A stretch of 64,000 nt of DNA, from the NCBI RefSeq assembly GCF_905171775.1, contig NC_053489.1:141621142-141685141 (forward strand), in the 5' to 3' direction. Source of the stretch: Rana temporaria (taxonomy: Eukaryota > Chordata > Amphibia > Anura > Ranidae). Within the stretch, counting starts at the first letter, position 1. Each line of letters opens with the position of its first letter. Of this stretch, positions 33,112 to 44,109 are shown piece by piece. The notes below the pieces were generated by a model. That model made no database searches and had not been told where the DNA came from. It saw nothing but the letters and a program-made list of their open reading frames with translations. The position numbers and the translations under genes were made by a program.

Positions 33112-33896
33112 CATAGAATATTAACTTCAGATCAAGTGGAAGTATGATTACTTTTAGCTTGTATTTTATAACGTAATTTCGGAACAAGCCACATTCTATG
33201 TAGTTGCTCATGATGACATACATTGCTATGTATTGGGACAGTTCTCAGAGATATAGAAGATCTCAAGTGATGACATTATATTTTGAGCAGTGTGTAGCAT
33301 TAACTGGAAAAGCTAAAAAAGCCATTTTCAGTTTCCAGACTTCTATGTTGCTCAGGCTATTATTGACTCTAATTTCCTCCTGGTTATCAAGAACTGCTGG
33401 AAAAATGTAATATATAGCTGTTAAAGGTAAGCTGAAAGCCTGAATGAAGCGTCGGGACTAAACTAGGCATTGAGGTTGATTTACTGAAGACAAATAGACT
33501 GTTCTGTTTGCAAGGGATTTTTTGAACAGCATAAATGAGGTCATATCCACGTTGCAAAAGGATACCCAAACATGGGCAAGGAAAATAGAAAAAAAATATT
33601 TTTTGCATGCACAAAATTGGATGATGGAGGCTTAGCAGAGCTTAACTTTATTCACTAAGCTAAGGGGAAACTTACTTGAAAAGTAAAAATACGCTTTCCA
33701 ACAGGTACATGAATTTGGAGAAAACACCAACATATGTTTTGCAGAGACATGATGGAATTCTAAATAGACATTTTTATGAATTCCACAGAATGGGTGTAAT
33801 GAAGTTCTGCATAATTTGTTTTATGTTGTTTGCATTCAATTCATTCATTAAATGGACTGCCTTATCAAGCAGGCTATATTAAAATTGTGTGTTGTG
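33112..33896. other. Unassigned, with a degenerate repeat fragment
   Basis: GAGGTTGATTTACTGAAGAC at 33471-33490 and TTTATTCACTAAGCTAAGGGG near 33645-33666 look like decayed ends of the GGGGTTGATTTAC family. No gene is visible. Confidence 0.4.
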
Positions 33897-34030
33897 AGAG
33901 TGGTTTAGGAAAATACCACATTATGACTACTAGATGGAACTGAAGATCATAGGAAATACAATAAATAATTTTTTCCTATTATCCTCAGTTCCATCTAGTG
34001 ACCATAGTGTGGTATTTTCCTGGATCACTC
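33897..34030. mobile_element. Palindromic 134-bp element
   Basis: The two arms are near inverse copies: AGTGGTTTAGGAAAATACCA... and ...TGGTATTTTCCTGGATCACT, with TCTAGATGGAACT-type sequence mirrored inside and an AT-rich loop near 33960-33972. It has the form of a miniature inverted-repeat element. I see no clear target duplication. Confidence 0.7.
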
Positions 34031-34469
34031 AGCCTGAAAATATTTGATTTGCCCTATTCACACAGAATAATAATAATAACTCCTTCCAGATTAGTGTATG
34101 CATATATGCGGCCTCACAGAAGTGAGTCTTTATCTGTGTTGGTGCATATATGTGTCATTGTGTTTGTACTGAGAGCTCTGGGTCTCGTACTAACGATCAG
34201 GAACTGAGAGGCCTGGTTCCCAATTACCTTATGCTGTAATAGCCTTTGGTTGGTTACCACATTGATCAGTGACTCTACAGCCAGCCCCTTCGTTTTCTCC
34301 TTTTTAAATGGAGAAAATTATACATTGTATATTTTTTTCCTTGCTAGAGGAGAAGCAGGTAAACAATGAAAAGTGTATGTTAAAAAATAGCTTAATTAAC
34401 CACTTGACCATCGGAAGATTTTTACCTCCTTCTTGACCAGGGCATTTTTTGTTATTCAGCACTGTATTA

Positions 34470-35297
34470 TTTTTTTATTTTATTTTTATTAGTTATACAA
34501 GAGACATAGAAAACAAAACAGCAGCCGGCCAGTATTTACAATGACCTCTATCTAACATAGACAGAGCCTGACTAACAATTTAACAAAAACAAGAACACCA
34601 AAGCTCAGCACTCCCTCCCCAGCAATATTCGGAACCTTATGCACCCCACAACCCCTCCTGCTCAGATTACGCAGTAGGACCTCTATGGGTCTAACTGATC
34701 TACACAACATAAAGCAAAGTACATACAATCACCCCACAGTCAGCCAGTCCCCAATTAAAGACATCAACCCAAAGTCAAATCCGAGTTATACCATGCCTAC
34801 CACACCTTATCAAACTTCCCTCTGCACCCCCTCGATAAGTACGTTGACTTGTAATATGGCATCATAGAATTAACTAGGCCCTTCCAGAAACCCAATGTAG
34901 GGGCCCCCGGTCTGCGCCACTGTAATAATATGGCCTTTTTTGCATAGAATAGAAGTATATTGAGTAGAGTCCTGTGCGCCCTAGACTGGACCACATCCTT
35001 GACCAGCCCCAAGAGGCACACCCGAACTGTCACTGGAACAGGAGTCATCAAAATTTCCGATATACAAGATGTAACCTCTGTCCAAAATATGGAGATCAGA
35101 GGGCAGCTCCAAAAGACATGTTCCGCAGCCACTGGAGCAAATGTACATCTCCAGCACTCTGCCTGTACTGCCGGATAAATAGACGCAAGCCTAGCAGGTG
35201 TATAGTAAATCCTATGGAGGAATTTAAAATGGATAAGTCTATCCCTAGCCGACACCAGGTGCTGGAACAGGTGTGCCCACATGTCATCCCAATCCTT
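34470..35297 (-). mobile_element. 5'-truncated LINE insertion (minus strand)
   Basis: Flanked by a perfect 12-bp duplication AGCACTGTATTA at 34458-34469 and 35298-35309. The left edge is T-rich (TTTTTTATTTTATTTTTATT), which is the A-rich tail read from the other strand. Only the 3' end of ORF2 and the 3' untranslated region are present, which is the usual outcome of incomplete reverse transcription. It is a different lineage from the full-length L1 in this window. Confidence 0.9.
34797..35282 (-). pseudogene. LINE ORF2 C-terminal fragment
   Basis: About 161 codons on the minus strand. They include a Cys-His motif (CWRC ... HVFWSC) equivalent to that at the C-terminus of the intact L1 ORF2, preceded by KFLHRIYYTPARL, the counterpart of YKILYFWYMTPDVL in the intact protein. 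It is open over this length but lacks endonuclease and reverse transcriptase, so it is non-functional. Similarity to the intact copy is limited to this motif region. Confidence 0.85.
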
Positions 35298-36391
35298 AGC
35301 ACTGTATTACTTTAACTGGCAATTGCTCGTCATGCAATATTGTATGCAAATGATTTCTTTTTGCATCTTTTTCACTCACATGGAGCTTTATTTTGGCGGT
35401 ATTTAAAAAAATATAAAAAATTTAAAAAAAACATGATTTTCTTTGTTTCTGTTATAAAATTTTGCAAAGAAATGATCTTTCTTCATAAATTTAGGCCAAT
35501 ATGTAGTTTGATACATGCCTTTGATAAAAAATAACCCAAATCAGTATATATATTATTTAGTAATAAAGTCTAAAAACTATGGCATATATATTTGAAAATT
35601 GTTATCAATCCTGATGTACTGACTGCATATCTCATTTCCTGAGACCCTAAAATGTACAAATACCCATCCAAATTACCTTTTTTTGGAGTAGACAGTCCAA
35701 GGTATTTATTAAGAGGCATGGTAAGTTTTTTGAAGTTATACTTTTTGTCACAATTTTTTGAAAAATTAAGAAATTTAATCAAATAAAAATGTGTTATCAC
35801 AATTTTCTTTTACATACTGTCACCAGTGCATTACAATGTCATTATATGACTGGTGTGGCAGTGATCAGGGATACTGACTGGTAACAGTATGTAAAATACA
35901 AAGTTAATAATTTGTATTCAAATTGTTTACCTTTTTTTTTTACATTGTTTTCTATTTTTTACATCCTTACATCAGAGTAGTTCAGTATCGCCATAGTGAC
36001 ACTGTACTACTCTGTGAGGGATGATTAGAGTTTTTTTGTTTTTTTTACACTATTCTTGTTAATAACAGCGACTATTACTGTTATAAACAATTGTTTTAAC
36101 TGTCATCAATGGTTTTCATTCATGACAGATTGACTACTATTGTGATCTGTGCTTGGCTACAGCTAATCACATGGTACACATTGCTTTGCTCAGGTACCAT
36201 GTGGTGGCGACATACCAGTATGAAGAGGTGCCTGCAGCTGCTGTCTGCCTGGCCTTTGACTCTAACAATGACCTTTGATCCTAACCTCAATCCAAACTTT
36301 AACACTGACATTGACCTAGATCAAACCTGTGCAGTAAATTTACTGTGAGCGGGTCAGCTAGTGGTTAAGATTTGGTCAATGTCAGTGTTAG

Positions 36392-36513
36392 GCCCCGTAC
36401 ACACGTCCGAGGAACTCAACGTGCCAAACACATCGAGTTCCTCGTCGAGTTCAGTGTTGAAGCCGCCGAGGATCTCGGCGGGCCAACTTTCCTCATTGAA
36501 CAACGAGGAAATA
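36392..36513. mobile_element. Half of a GTACACACG inverted-repeat element
   Basis: GGCCCCGTACACACGTCCGAG and the following sequence match the left half of 36798-37068 up to GAGAACATG, the centre of that palindrome. The mirror half is absent. TTA precedes it. It is likely a truncated or internally deleted copy. Confidence 0.7.
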
Positions 36514-36797
36514 GAGAACATGAAAAAAAGGCATTTTCTTAATTTAGTATCAGTGTTAGTGTCAGTGAGTTGTAGTGAGTGATAAAAATCTAAAAAATTT
36601 ACCATTTTGTTTCAGTTTCGCTTTGATAATAAAAAAAAAGAAGATATACGTTACTATTTACCATCAAATGAGAGCCTGATTTGTCCTAAAAAACAAGGTA
36701 TAATTGACCTGGATACAATAAATAGTTGTGATGATATGTACAGTTATACTAACACAAATTTGCAAAAACTGTGTTCAGGCATTAAGATGTTGTTAGA

Positions 36798-37068
36798 GGC
36801 CCCGTACACACGGCCGAGGAACTCGACGTGCCAAACACATCGAGTTCCTCGGCCAGTTCAGCCCTGAAGCCGCCGAGGAGCTCGGCGGGCCGAGAGCTCC
36901 CATAGAACAACGAGGAAATAGAGAACATGTTCTCTATTTCCTCGTCGAGCTCCTCGTCGGCTTCCTCAGCCGAAAGTGTACACACGACCAGTTTCCTCGG
37001 CAGAATTCAGCCAGAAACTCGGTCGGAAGCTGAATTCTGCCGAGGAAACTGGTCGTGTGTACGGGGCC
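36798..37068. mobile_element. Inverted-repeat element (GTACACACG ends)
   Basis: A 271-bp element with ends GGCCCCGTACACACGGCCG and GGTCGTGTGTACGGGGCC. The palindromic centre is GAGAACATGTTCTC, near 36920-36933. TTA follows the right end; the left flank is less clear. Same family as 30115-30382. Confidence 0.8.
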
Positions 37069-37187
37069 TTACCCTTGTCATGAAGTGGCTGAATATGTGG
37101 ACAGATGTTGTACATGAGAATGAAAAAAGTATATTAAAGATAATACTTTTAAATGAATGTATATTCCTGAGAGAAGAGGAACAGTTA

Positions 37188-37454
37188 GGTTGGGTTCACA
37201 TTATCTTCGCATGCGGCTCACAGCAGGGGTCCGGTGCGTCCCCGTTCACCATTTCAGGTCTGATTTGAGCCCACATTTTTGTCTGAATTCGGACCTGAAA
37301 CGGACCAAAAGACACACAGGGCTACTGTGCAAATTCGTACAAGCCGCTGCAGAGATGTGTGAATCGGCTCCACAGAGAGCTGCTCTAAATCTCTTGCTAT
37401 TGCGAATTGGATGAGGTAAAACCGCATCAAATTCGCAATAGTGTGAACCCAGCC
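37188..37454. mobile_element. Inverted-repeat element (GGTTCACA ends), TTA duplication
   Basis: Ends GGTTGGGTTCACATT and AGTGTGAACCCAGCC, with TTA at 37185-37187 and 37455-37457. GCGAATT words are mirrored inside the right half. Harbinger-like by its duplication (inference). It is non-coding, and the small frames across it are chance. Confidence 0.8.
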
Positions 37455-37457
37455 TTA

Positions 37458-38697
37458 ATGTTATATCTATGTTTCTGTATATGATTTGAATCTTCCTAGC
37501 TGTACAAAATGATTTTGACCCATATGTATTTTAAGCTGTATGCATACTCTTGGATAGCCAGGAATCACAAACAAACCAAGAGCCTTATGCTAATTTATTA
37601 GAGGAGAGTTGAACGGGCACACGGCAGTCGTATGTAAATAGACTTGATTTTTTTTCCATATATTTCAGAAAGGTGTAATGAGAAAAAAAGTGGATTGAAC
37701 TCATGGATTTTATTAAAAATGTCCTTGGAATGTTCCTTCCCCTTCTTTTTTGTTAGTGCCCCAAGCTGGACTTGTCATCTAGATACATTATATTCTGTCT
37801 CAGGAGTATAGAACACGATAAACAGAGAGATAATAGCCTGCCCCACCTTTAAACAAGATGCCTTTCTGCCAAATCCATACATAAGCTCATCTTTTTCTTC
37901 ACCTTTGGGCTTTTACAGTTACTTAAACAAGCACTGATTTAAATTCACCTGATTAAGTATTTTTCTCTACATCGAATATTTCTGTTTCCCTGTCATTTGA
38001 TTTCATTTTTTCCATTATAAAATTTAGCTGTCAGCAAGGATGTTAGCCCAACATGGGTTCCCCCCCCCCCCCCCCCCTTTCTGTCTCTCTCCCTTTATTC
38101 CAGCAACATAAAGGAGCCTTTGAACTGAAAATTACATAAAACACAATAATGGCTGCATAATGCAGATGAGATTGAAATCCATCCGCACTGGAGAACATTA
38201 GCCCTAAGGAAACTGTTAGGTTGTGTAAGAGCTGACAAATGCATATGTCCTGGATTTGTGACATACCGGATAGTACGTTCTAAGATCTCAGCCCATCAAA
38301 GTTACCTTGGTAAGATTTAAAGAATTATTTTCCAAAAGTATTATGTGTCAGTTTTATTGTCATCATTAATAGGTTATTATTTATTTAAAATGATTAAATA
38401 ATTAGACTTTTTTTCTATGTATGAATTTTCAGAATAATACCCATTGTATGTGTATATTTGATTTCAAATGTTCACAATTTAGCAGTTTTAAAATATATAG
38501 AATTGTGTAAATGTTGTGCTCATCATCAGTGTAAGCTACAATACATGGGGCATTTATAAAGCAGTGAATTAGACATTCTCTAAGCACTCACTACAGGTGA
38601 ATCAATCACTGTGATTTAAAACACATGTACCAGAAGAATACATCTGCAGTGAATGTTTGGTAAATGTCACATACACTACTTTATAAATATGCCCTTA
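37458..38697. other. No recognisable feature except a poly(C) run
   Basis: A run of about 20 C lies at 38059-38078. No gene or repeat ends are seen in the remaining 1.2 kb. Confidence 0.5.
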
Positions 38698-38698
38698 A

Positions 38699-39197
38699 GG
38701 ATGCATTCACACCTGAGCCTTTTGTCGCCTTGTCGCCTGACGCTAGAGGGGGAAAAAATACATTATTCCCTATGGAGATGGTTCACATCTCCATTCCAAA
38801 ACGCATGACGCCGAACGCCTGAAGCTCAAACAAGTTCCGGACCCTTTTTTGTCGCGCGAATCGGGCGGTTTGGGCGTTTTTGAGCGTTTCTATTTCCCAT
38901 AGAAAGTAATGGAAACGCTTGATTCAAGCGACTAGCGCGACAACGAGCGTTTGCTACGGGCGTTTTGTCGCTTTAATCAATAGAACATTTCACCCAGGCA
39001 GAAGATAAAAAAAATCTACCAACATAGCAACAAGTGATGAAAAGATGATAATTTTTCCTATTGGCTAAAATAAAAAACGTTGAAGTACAAAAACGTTGGA
39101 CGACGCTGTATGCAAACGCGCAAATAAGCATCAAAACGCCAGAAAAAAACGCCGGATAAAACGACCGAACGACCTATGCTCAGGTGTGAATGCAGCC
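38699..39197. mobile_element. Inverted-repeat element (GCATTCACACC ends), TAA duplication
   Basis: Ends GGATGCATTCACACCTGAG and CTCAGGTGTGAATGCAGCC, flanked by TAA at 38696-38698 and 39198-39200. The interior is rich in GCGTTT/AAACGC words in both orientations. Harbinger-like by its duplication (inference). Confidence 0.8.
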
Positions 39198-39483
39198 TAA
39201 AAGTTGAATAAAATGTAATTATATTAGTTTGCTTATGTAGTCAATGTTGACTTACCAAGACTGATTCATAATTATATGACTTCTCCTATAAACACTTTTT
39301 CCTAGATATGGTCCTGCTTTGGGGTCATTAAGATAGGTATAACTTAAAAATAATTTAGGGATTTTGGTTTAACTCACTTTTTATGTGTACAATCATAGAC
39401 TCATTTTTGTATTAAACATACATTTTCAGGATTATCATTAAAACACCAAGCATGATTATGTGAATAGAATTGAATCTGCATTA

Positions 39484-39940
39484 GGCTGGGTTCACACTTG
39501 TATGACAAACGCTCTGACATTGGGAGCTCATGTCGCATGATGTGTGAAATCAATGTTTCCCTATGAGAGCCATCTTAACTGGTCCGACGCAAGTCGGTCC
39601 GACTTTGAAAATGCTCCCTGTTCTTCTTTGGTCCGACTTTGATCCTACTTCAGGCCATTGAATATCATTGAAGCCGGATTAAAGTAGTATCCTTGTCCTA
39701 ACCATCCGACTTGTGACATCCAACATGGTGATTACAGCAGCAGTAAAAGGAATTTGTGTCACACTGGGATTTTTTTGATTGGTTAAGTCGTACTATCACA
39801 AAGTCGGTTCGAAGTAGTATCCTGTTCATTTAAGTTGAATGGATGTAGGACCAATGTATGATCGATGTAGGACTGATGTCGCAGAGCAATGTAGGATGAC
39901 AGTCATATAACTGTTGTGTAGTATCAGTGTGAACCCAGCC
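39484..39940. mobile_element. Inverted-repeat element (GGGTTCACAC ends)
   Basis: Ends GGCTGGGTTCACACTTG and CAGTGTGAACCCAGCC, flanked by TTA (39481-39483) and TCA (39941-39943), one change from a matching duplication. The interior has GTCCGACTT-type words in both orientations. Same broad family as 27847-28313. Confidence 0.75.
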
Positions 39941-40341
39941 TCAGGGTTCTTTTTAGCTTAAAACGGTATTAAAATCCAAAAACAAAAATGAAATACATTT
40001 CAAATGACAAATCCTTAAATGTAGTGGCTGCATCAATTTTCATTTTAGGATTTTTTTCCTTAATTTTGATGTATTTAAAGGTTTCAATCATGTCTCCCCT
40101 TTCCCTTATTTCCACCAGACTGTACATTTTAGGTTCCTGAAGTTTCTCCTGATATGCTTTATTCCCCAAACCTTTCACAGTTTGTGTTGCCCGTCTCTAG
40201 ACTCTGCCCATTTCATCAACATCTTTTTGTAAATGAGGTCTCCAGTCCTGGACATAGTGGGGTTGATTTGCAAACTCTGGTGCAGCTCTGCATAAAAACA
40301 GCTTACAGTTGTATTGTCAAAGTTTAAATGAAAAAGCTTAA

Positions 40342-40687
40342 AAGGGTTGTAAAGGTTCGTTTTTTATTTTCTAAATAAGTTTCATTAATTTAGTGCATTG
40401 TTGGTTTACTTACCTTTTCCTTTGATTTCCCTTCTAAATGTTTTTTTCTTTGTCTGAATTTTTCACTTCCTGTTTCTCCTCAGTAAGCTTGCCCCCATCA
40501 TCCGAGCTGTTCTGGCTGGGGGTTAGTCAGCCAGAACAGCTTACTGAGGAGGAACAGGAAGTGAGAAATTCAGACAAAGAAATAAAACATTTAGAAGGGA
40601 AATCGAAGGAAAAGGTAAGTGAACCAACAATGCACTAGCTTAAAGGAACCTATTTAGAAAATAAAAAACTAACCTTTACAACCCCTT
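40342..40687. mobile_element. Foldback element (AAGGGGTTGTAAAGG ends)
   Basis: A 346-bp near-complete palindrome. The left end is AAGGGTTGTAAAGGTTCG and the right end CTAACCTTTACAACCCCTT. TTAA precedes it (40338-40341), and TGAA, a changed TTAA, follows. Outward GGTAAGT motifs lie at 40408-40414 (minus) and 40614-40620 (plus). The same end type is seen at 42609-43022 and 47211-47790. Confidence 0.85.
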
Positions 40688-40690
40688 TGA

Positions 40691-41086
40691 AGCCTTGTAC
40701 ACACGATAGGTTAATCAGAGGACAACAGTCTGATGAACCGTTTTCATTGGTCCAAAACTATTGTGTGTAGGCCCCATAGGTTATTTAACCTTCGGTTAAA
40801 AAATGTCAACTTGCTTTAAAATTTAACCGATGGATTGCTAACCGATAGGTCAAAACCGATCGTTAGTACACACAACCATCGGTTAAAAATCCACGCATGT
40901 TCAGAATCAAGTCGATGCATGCTCGGAAGCATTGAACTTCGTTTTTTTCAGCACGTCGTTGTGTTTTACGCCACCGCGTTCTGACACGATCGTTTTTTTA
41001 ACTGATGGTGTGTAGGCACGACGGACCATCAGTCAGCTTCATAGGTAACCTATGTCCTCTGGTTAACCTATCGTGTGTACGAGGCT
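40691..41086. mobile_element. Inverted-repeat element (GTACACACG ends)
   Basis: Ends AGCCTTGTACACACGATAGG and CCTATCGTGTGTACGAGGCT. The left flank TGA and right flank TAA (41087-41089) fit a TAA duplication with one change, placed inside the TTAA that bordered the neighbouring foldback element. The interior mirrors AACCGATGG/CCATCGGTT words. Confidence 0.8.
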
Positions 41087-41140
41087 TAAGTTAGAAGCTG
41101 ATAGGCTACCATAAAGAGCTGCGCCAGATTGTGCACACTC

Positions 41141-41821
41141 TGCCCCGGATTCACAAAGCACTTGCGCCGACGTATCTCCAGATACGCCGCGTAAGTGCAA
41201 ATATGTGCCGTCGTATCTGTGCGCCGTACCCACAAACTAAGATACGCCTAAAAACAGGCTTCATCCCGCCGACGTAACTTGCCTACGTCGGCGTAGGGTG
41301 GGCGCACATTTACGCTGGCCGCATGGTGGCGCTGCCATTGATTAGCCATTCAAATATGCAAATGAGGAAAATACGGCGATTCACGAACCTGCGCCCGCCC
41401 AACGCATGCTACGAGAGGTGCACGTAAGTTGTACGTCCGGCGTAAAGTTAAGTTGGACGTGTGTCTGGATGGGCGTAGATTACATTCATGGCGTAGGCAG
41501 TGATCCGGCGTATCTTAGGTAGTTGTTCCGACGTGGTTATGAGCATGCGCACGGGGATGCGTCCACGACACGACGCATGCGCAGTTCGCTCAACGTACTT
41601 GTCTGGCTCTCAAACCATCATTTGCATGGGGTCACGCTTCATTTGCATGGCTTTGCATGGGGCAAGCCCACTTCCACCTACGCTGGCCTGCGCCTTCGAA
41701 ATGCTTTGGGAGCACTGGCTTCCTGAATTCCATGCTTGCCTCTCTGCGCTGTGTCGGCGTAGCGTACATTGAGATGCGCTACGGCAGCGTAATGTGCGCC
41801 CATTCTCTGTGAATCCGGGCC
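41141..41821. mobile_element. Inverted-repeat element (GCCCCGGATTCAC ends)
   Basis: Ends GCCCCGGATTCACAAAG and CTGTGAATCCGGGC. The interior contains GCCGACGTA/TACGTCGGC pairs and TTTGCATGG repeats. It belongs to the broad GGGC...-ended group seen at 6865 and 49906. Open frames of 67-90 codons at 41500-41772 are chance. Confidence 0.7.
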
Positions 41822-42604
41822 TCTATTTCTAATATGTATTATTAATTCTATTTCATCAACTTGTTCTTAAGCCAGTAAACTTGGAAACCAAAGATTACAT
41901 CTATTAGACTTAATTAATATTAATACCTATGTTTGGGTCATTCCATAAGGTCCTTGTTTTATTACATGGGTCATAATGCTTCCTAACCTACACAGCACAG
42001 ACTCCTGGGAATGTAGTGGGTGTAACTTTCCAGGAGTCTGTGCACTCCCCAGTCTCGAAGAATCATGTGACTTGGACAGTACAGATGCTGAAACCTGATC
42101 TGAAACCTATTACACTGCTTGTGCAGCACTGAGCATGTGCGAGATCTGCAAGGCTGAAATCCAGGAAGTCATACAGTCTGGCTTCATGATGCCCACACTT
42201 AAGATGGCCCCAGTCAATTTCTATTTTATAAAGTGTCTAAATGCTGTAACAACCTAACAAAACGGACCTTAGTTTACAGACTAACTTTACTAGAATACAT
42301 TAAGCTTGTGTATTACAGGGGTATTTATATTTAAAAAGTGAAATTGTGGCCGGAACTCCGCTTTAAAGTGTCCAAAGGAAAACAAATCTTTAAAAAATCT
42401 TCTTAATATGAGACCTTTCACCACACCAAAGTGCTCAGTGACTCCACACCCATAAGAATTGTGCTTACCAATGCGATATGCCTTGCATTCTCATGCTTGG
42501 CACAAACAGCAAAATATTTCAGTCAGTCAGGGTTCGAATATAGAAGGGTTTTGACAGGTTTTCTAGGCTGTCAGACTGTCTGTATCCCTACTGCAGAGAT
42601 TTCC
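41822..42604. other. Mostly unassigned; right end of a TTAA element
   Basis: GGAACTCCGCT at 42353-42363 followed by TTAA (42364-42367) is a typical right end of the AGCGG family. The left end could not be placed. No gene is seen. Confidence 0.4.
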
Positions 42605-42608
42605 TTAA

Positions 42609-43022
42609 AGGTTCGTGTTTTGTTATCTTAATGCATCATATGCATTAAGGTGAAAAAACACCTGGTTGTCACGGGCCCAGCCCCCCCGTTTTACTTACCT
42701 GAGCCAGTCTACCTGCTCTGCGTGTCCCCCGGCATCCTCTTCTCCACAGAGTCTTGGCATTGATTGGATAGATTGATAGCAGTGCAGCCATTGGCTCCTG
42801 CTGCTGTCAATCCAATCCAATTACATGGCCGCTGGTGGGCGGGGCAGAGTCATACACTCGGCGGCTATGGACGGGCGGTAGCTATTGGGGGGGAGCCACA
42901 AGAGCTGCTGTGGGACAACCAGAACAGCAGAATCAGGACCGCTCTGTGCAAAACGAACTGCACAGTGGAGGTAAGTTGGACATGTTTGTTGTTTAAAAAA
43001 AAAATGATCCTTTACAACCCCT
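42609..43022. mobile_element. TTAA element (AAGGGGTTGTAAAGG type)
   Basis: Flanked by TTAA at 42605-42608 and 43023-43026. The left end is AGGTTCGTGTTTTGTTATC and the right end CCTTTACAACCCCTT. Outward GGTAAGT motifs lie at 42693-42699 (minus) and 42970-42976 (plus). The centre is less palindromic than in 40342-40687. Confidence 0.7.
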
Positions 43023-43206
43023 TTAAACATCCTAATCTGGAGAATGGTGTCAATTGGGACAGGAAGTGATAGGATATTTTCCCAATTAAAACACATATGA
43101 AATCAGTTTTAGTAGATTGGAGAAGGGTGAAAACCTCCCCAATTGCTTGAAGCTGCCTGACTTACTGTTGGGATATTCCCTCTAATATATTCATGTGACA
43201 ACTTAA

Positions 43207-43595
43207 AGTGATAGTAAAGGTTACATTTTTGTTTAATTAAAATAAAGAAGATGTTGTACTTACCTGCTCTGTGCAATGATATTGAGCAGAATATTCCCTT
43301 ACCTCCTCTTTTTTAGTTCTCTGACAACTCTGTCTGCTCCTCCTTCCTCCGAGTGCCTTCTCAGCCGGGTGCTAAGGAGGCACCTGTGTGGGCATGCTCC
43401 TGAGTTGGGCTGTGTGTGTCCATTGACACACACAGTACCAGTAAGCCACATCCTCGTTCCCTCCTCACAGGACTGACTGACTGACAGCAGCAGGTGCCTA
43501 TGGCTCCTCTGCCCTCAGAATCTCCTGTGAGATCAGAAAAAGTGGAGAGCCAATAATGCATTGAGGTAAAAAAAAGAATTCAGTTTAGAGCACCT
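43207..43595. mobile_element. TTAA element fragment (AGTGATAGTAAAGG end)
   Basis: TTAA (43203-43206) is followed by AGTGATAGTAAAGGTTAC, a variant of the foldback left end, with ACTTACC at 43258-43264 in the usual place. The right boundary near 43595 is tentative. Confidence 0.5.
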
Positions 43596-44109
43596 TAAAC
43601 AGTAACTCAACCACAAATAACACCCTCATTCATTAGTGAAACGCCTACTGTTATTAAAATAGATATTCTCAGGTCTCTTTTTTACGTTTGCTATAGAGGG
43701 GGTCTTCTCCTCTGCCAACTGATCAAGTGTCCTGACCTTTGCCAGATTTGGCCACACATCCTATGAGGAAGATTTTACTTTTCAGCTTTTAAGCCAAATG
43801 TACAGATCCTAATGACTGTCAGTAGTGTAGCTGTAAAATGTCTGTCAGAGGTGATTATTGTTAGTCTGCATTTTCTACCCATGTAATTTTATATTGCACT
43901 GTTGCCCAAAAGAAAATGGCATCTACAAAATTTTATCACAACTAACTCATCCAATGAAATTTTAGCATATAGGTCCTTCAATCAGATCGTCTGACCTGAG
44001 TGATGGGGCTCAAATAAAGTAAATTGTTTTTATGAACTCTAAGCATTATGTTCATATTTAGCCCTGTAAAATAGATGATATAAATGCAATGACAAAATGC
44101 ATACAGTAG
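43596..44109. other. No recognisable feature
   Basis: No gene or repeat ends that I can support. Confidence 0.5.

Larger units (their letters stand above)
34400..36364. mobile_element. TTAA-bounded element D, interrupted by a LINE
   Basis: The left end follows TTAA (34396-34399) with CCACTTGACCATCGG. The right end AGCTAGTGG precedes TTAA (36365-36368). The opening blocks match family A in diverged form (AGCACTGTATTACTTTAACTGGC). At 34470 it is broken by an 828-bp minus-strand LINE and resumes at 35298. Net length without the LINE is about 1.1 kb. It is non-coding. Confidence 0.65.
40259..41140. mobile_element. GGGGTTGATTTGC element carrying two nested insertions
   Basis: The host sequence is 40259-40341 (GGGGTTGATTTGCAAAC..., ending AAAGCTTAA) and resumes at 41087 (TAAGTTAGAAGCTGATAGG). 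Between them a TTAA foldback element and a GTACACACG element lie end to end. Removing both gives AAGCTTAAGTTAG, a single continuous site. The right end of the host is itself cut by the element beginning at about 41141. Confidence 0.65.

Noticed and set aside
41500..41772. A 90-codon plus-strand frame as a possible small gene
   Set aside because: It is contained in the inverted-repeat element 41141-41821 and shows no conserved motif.
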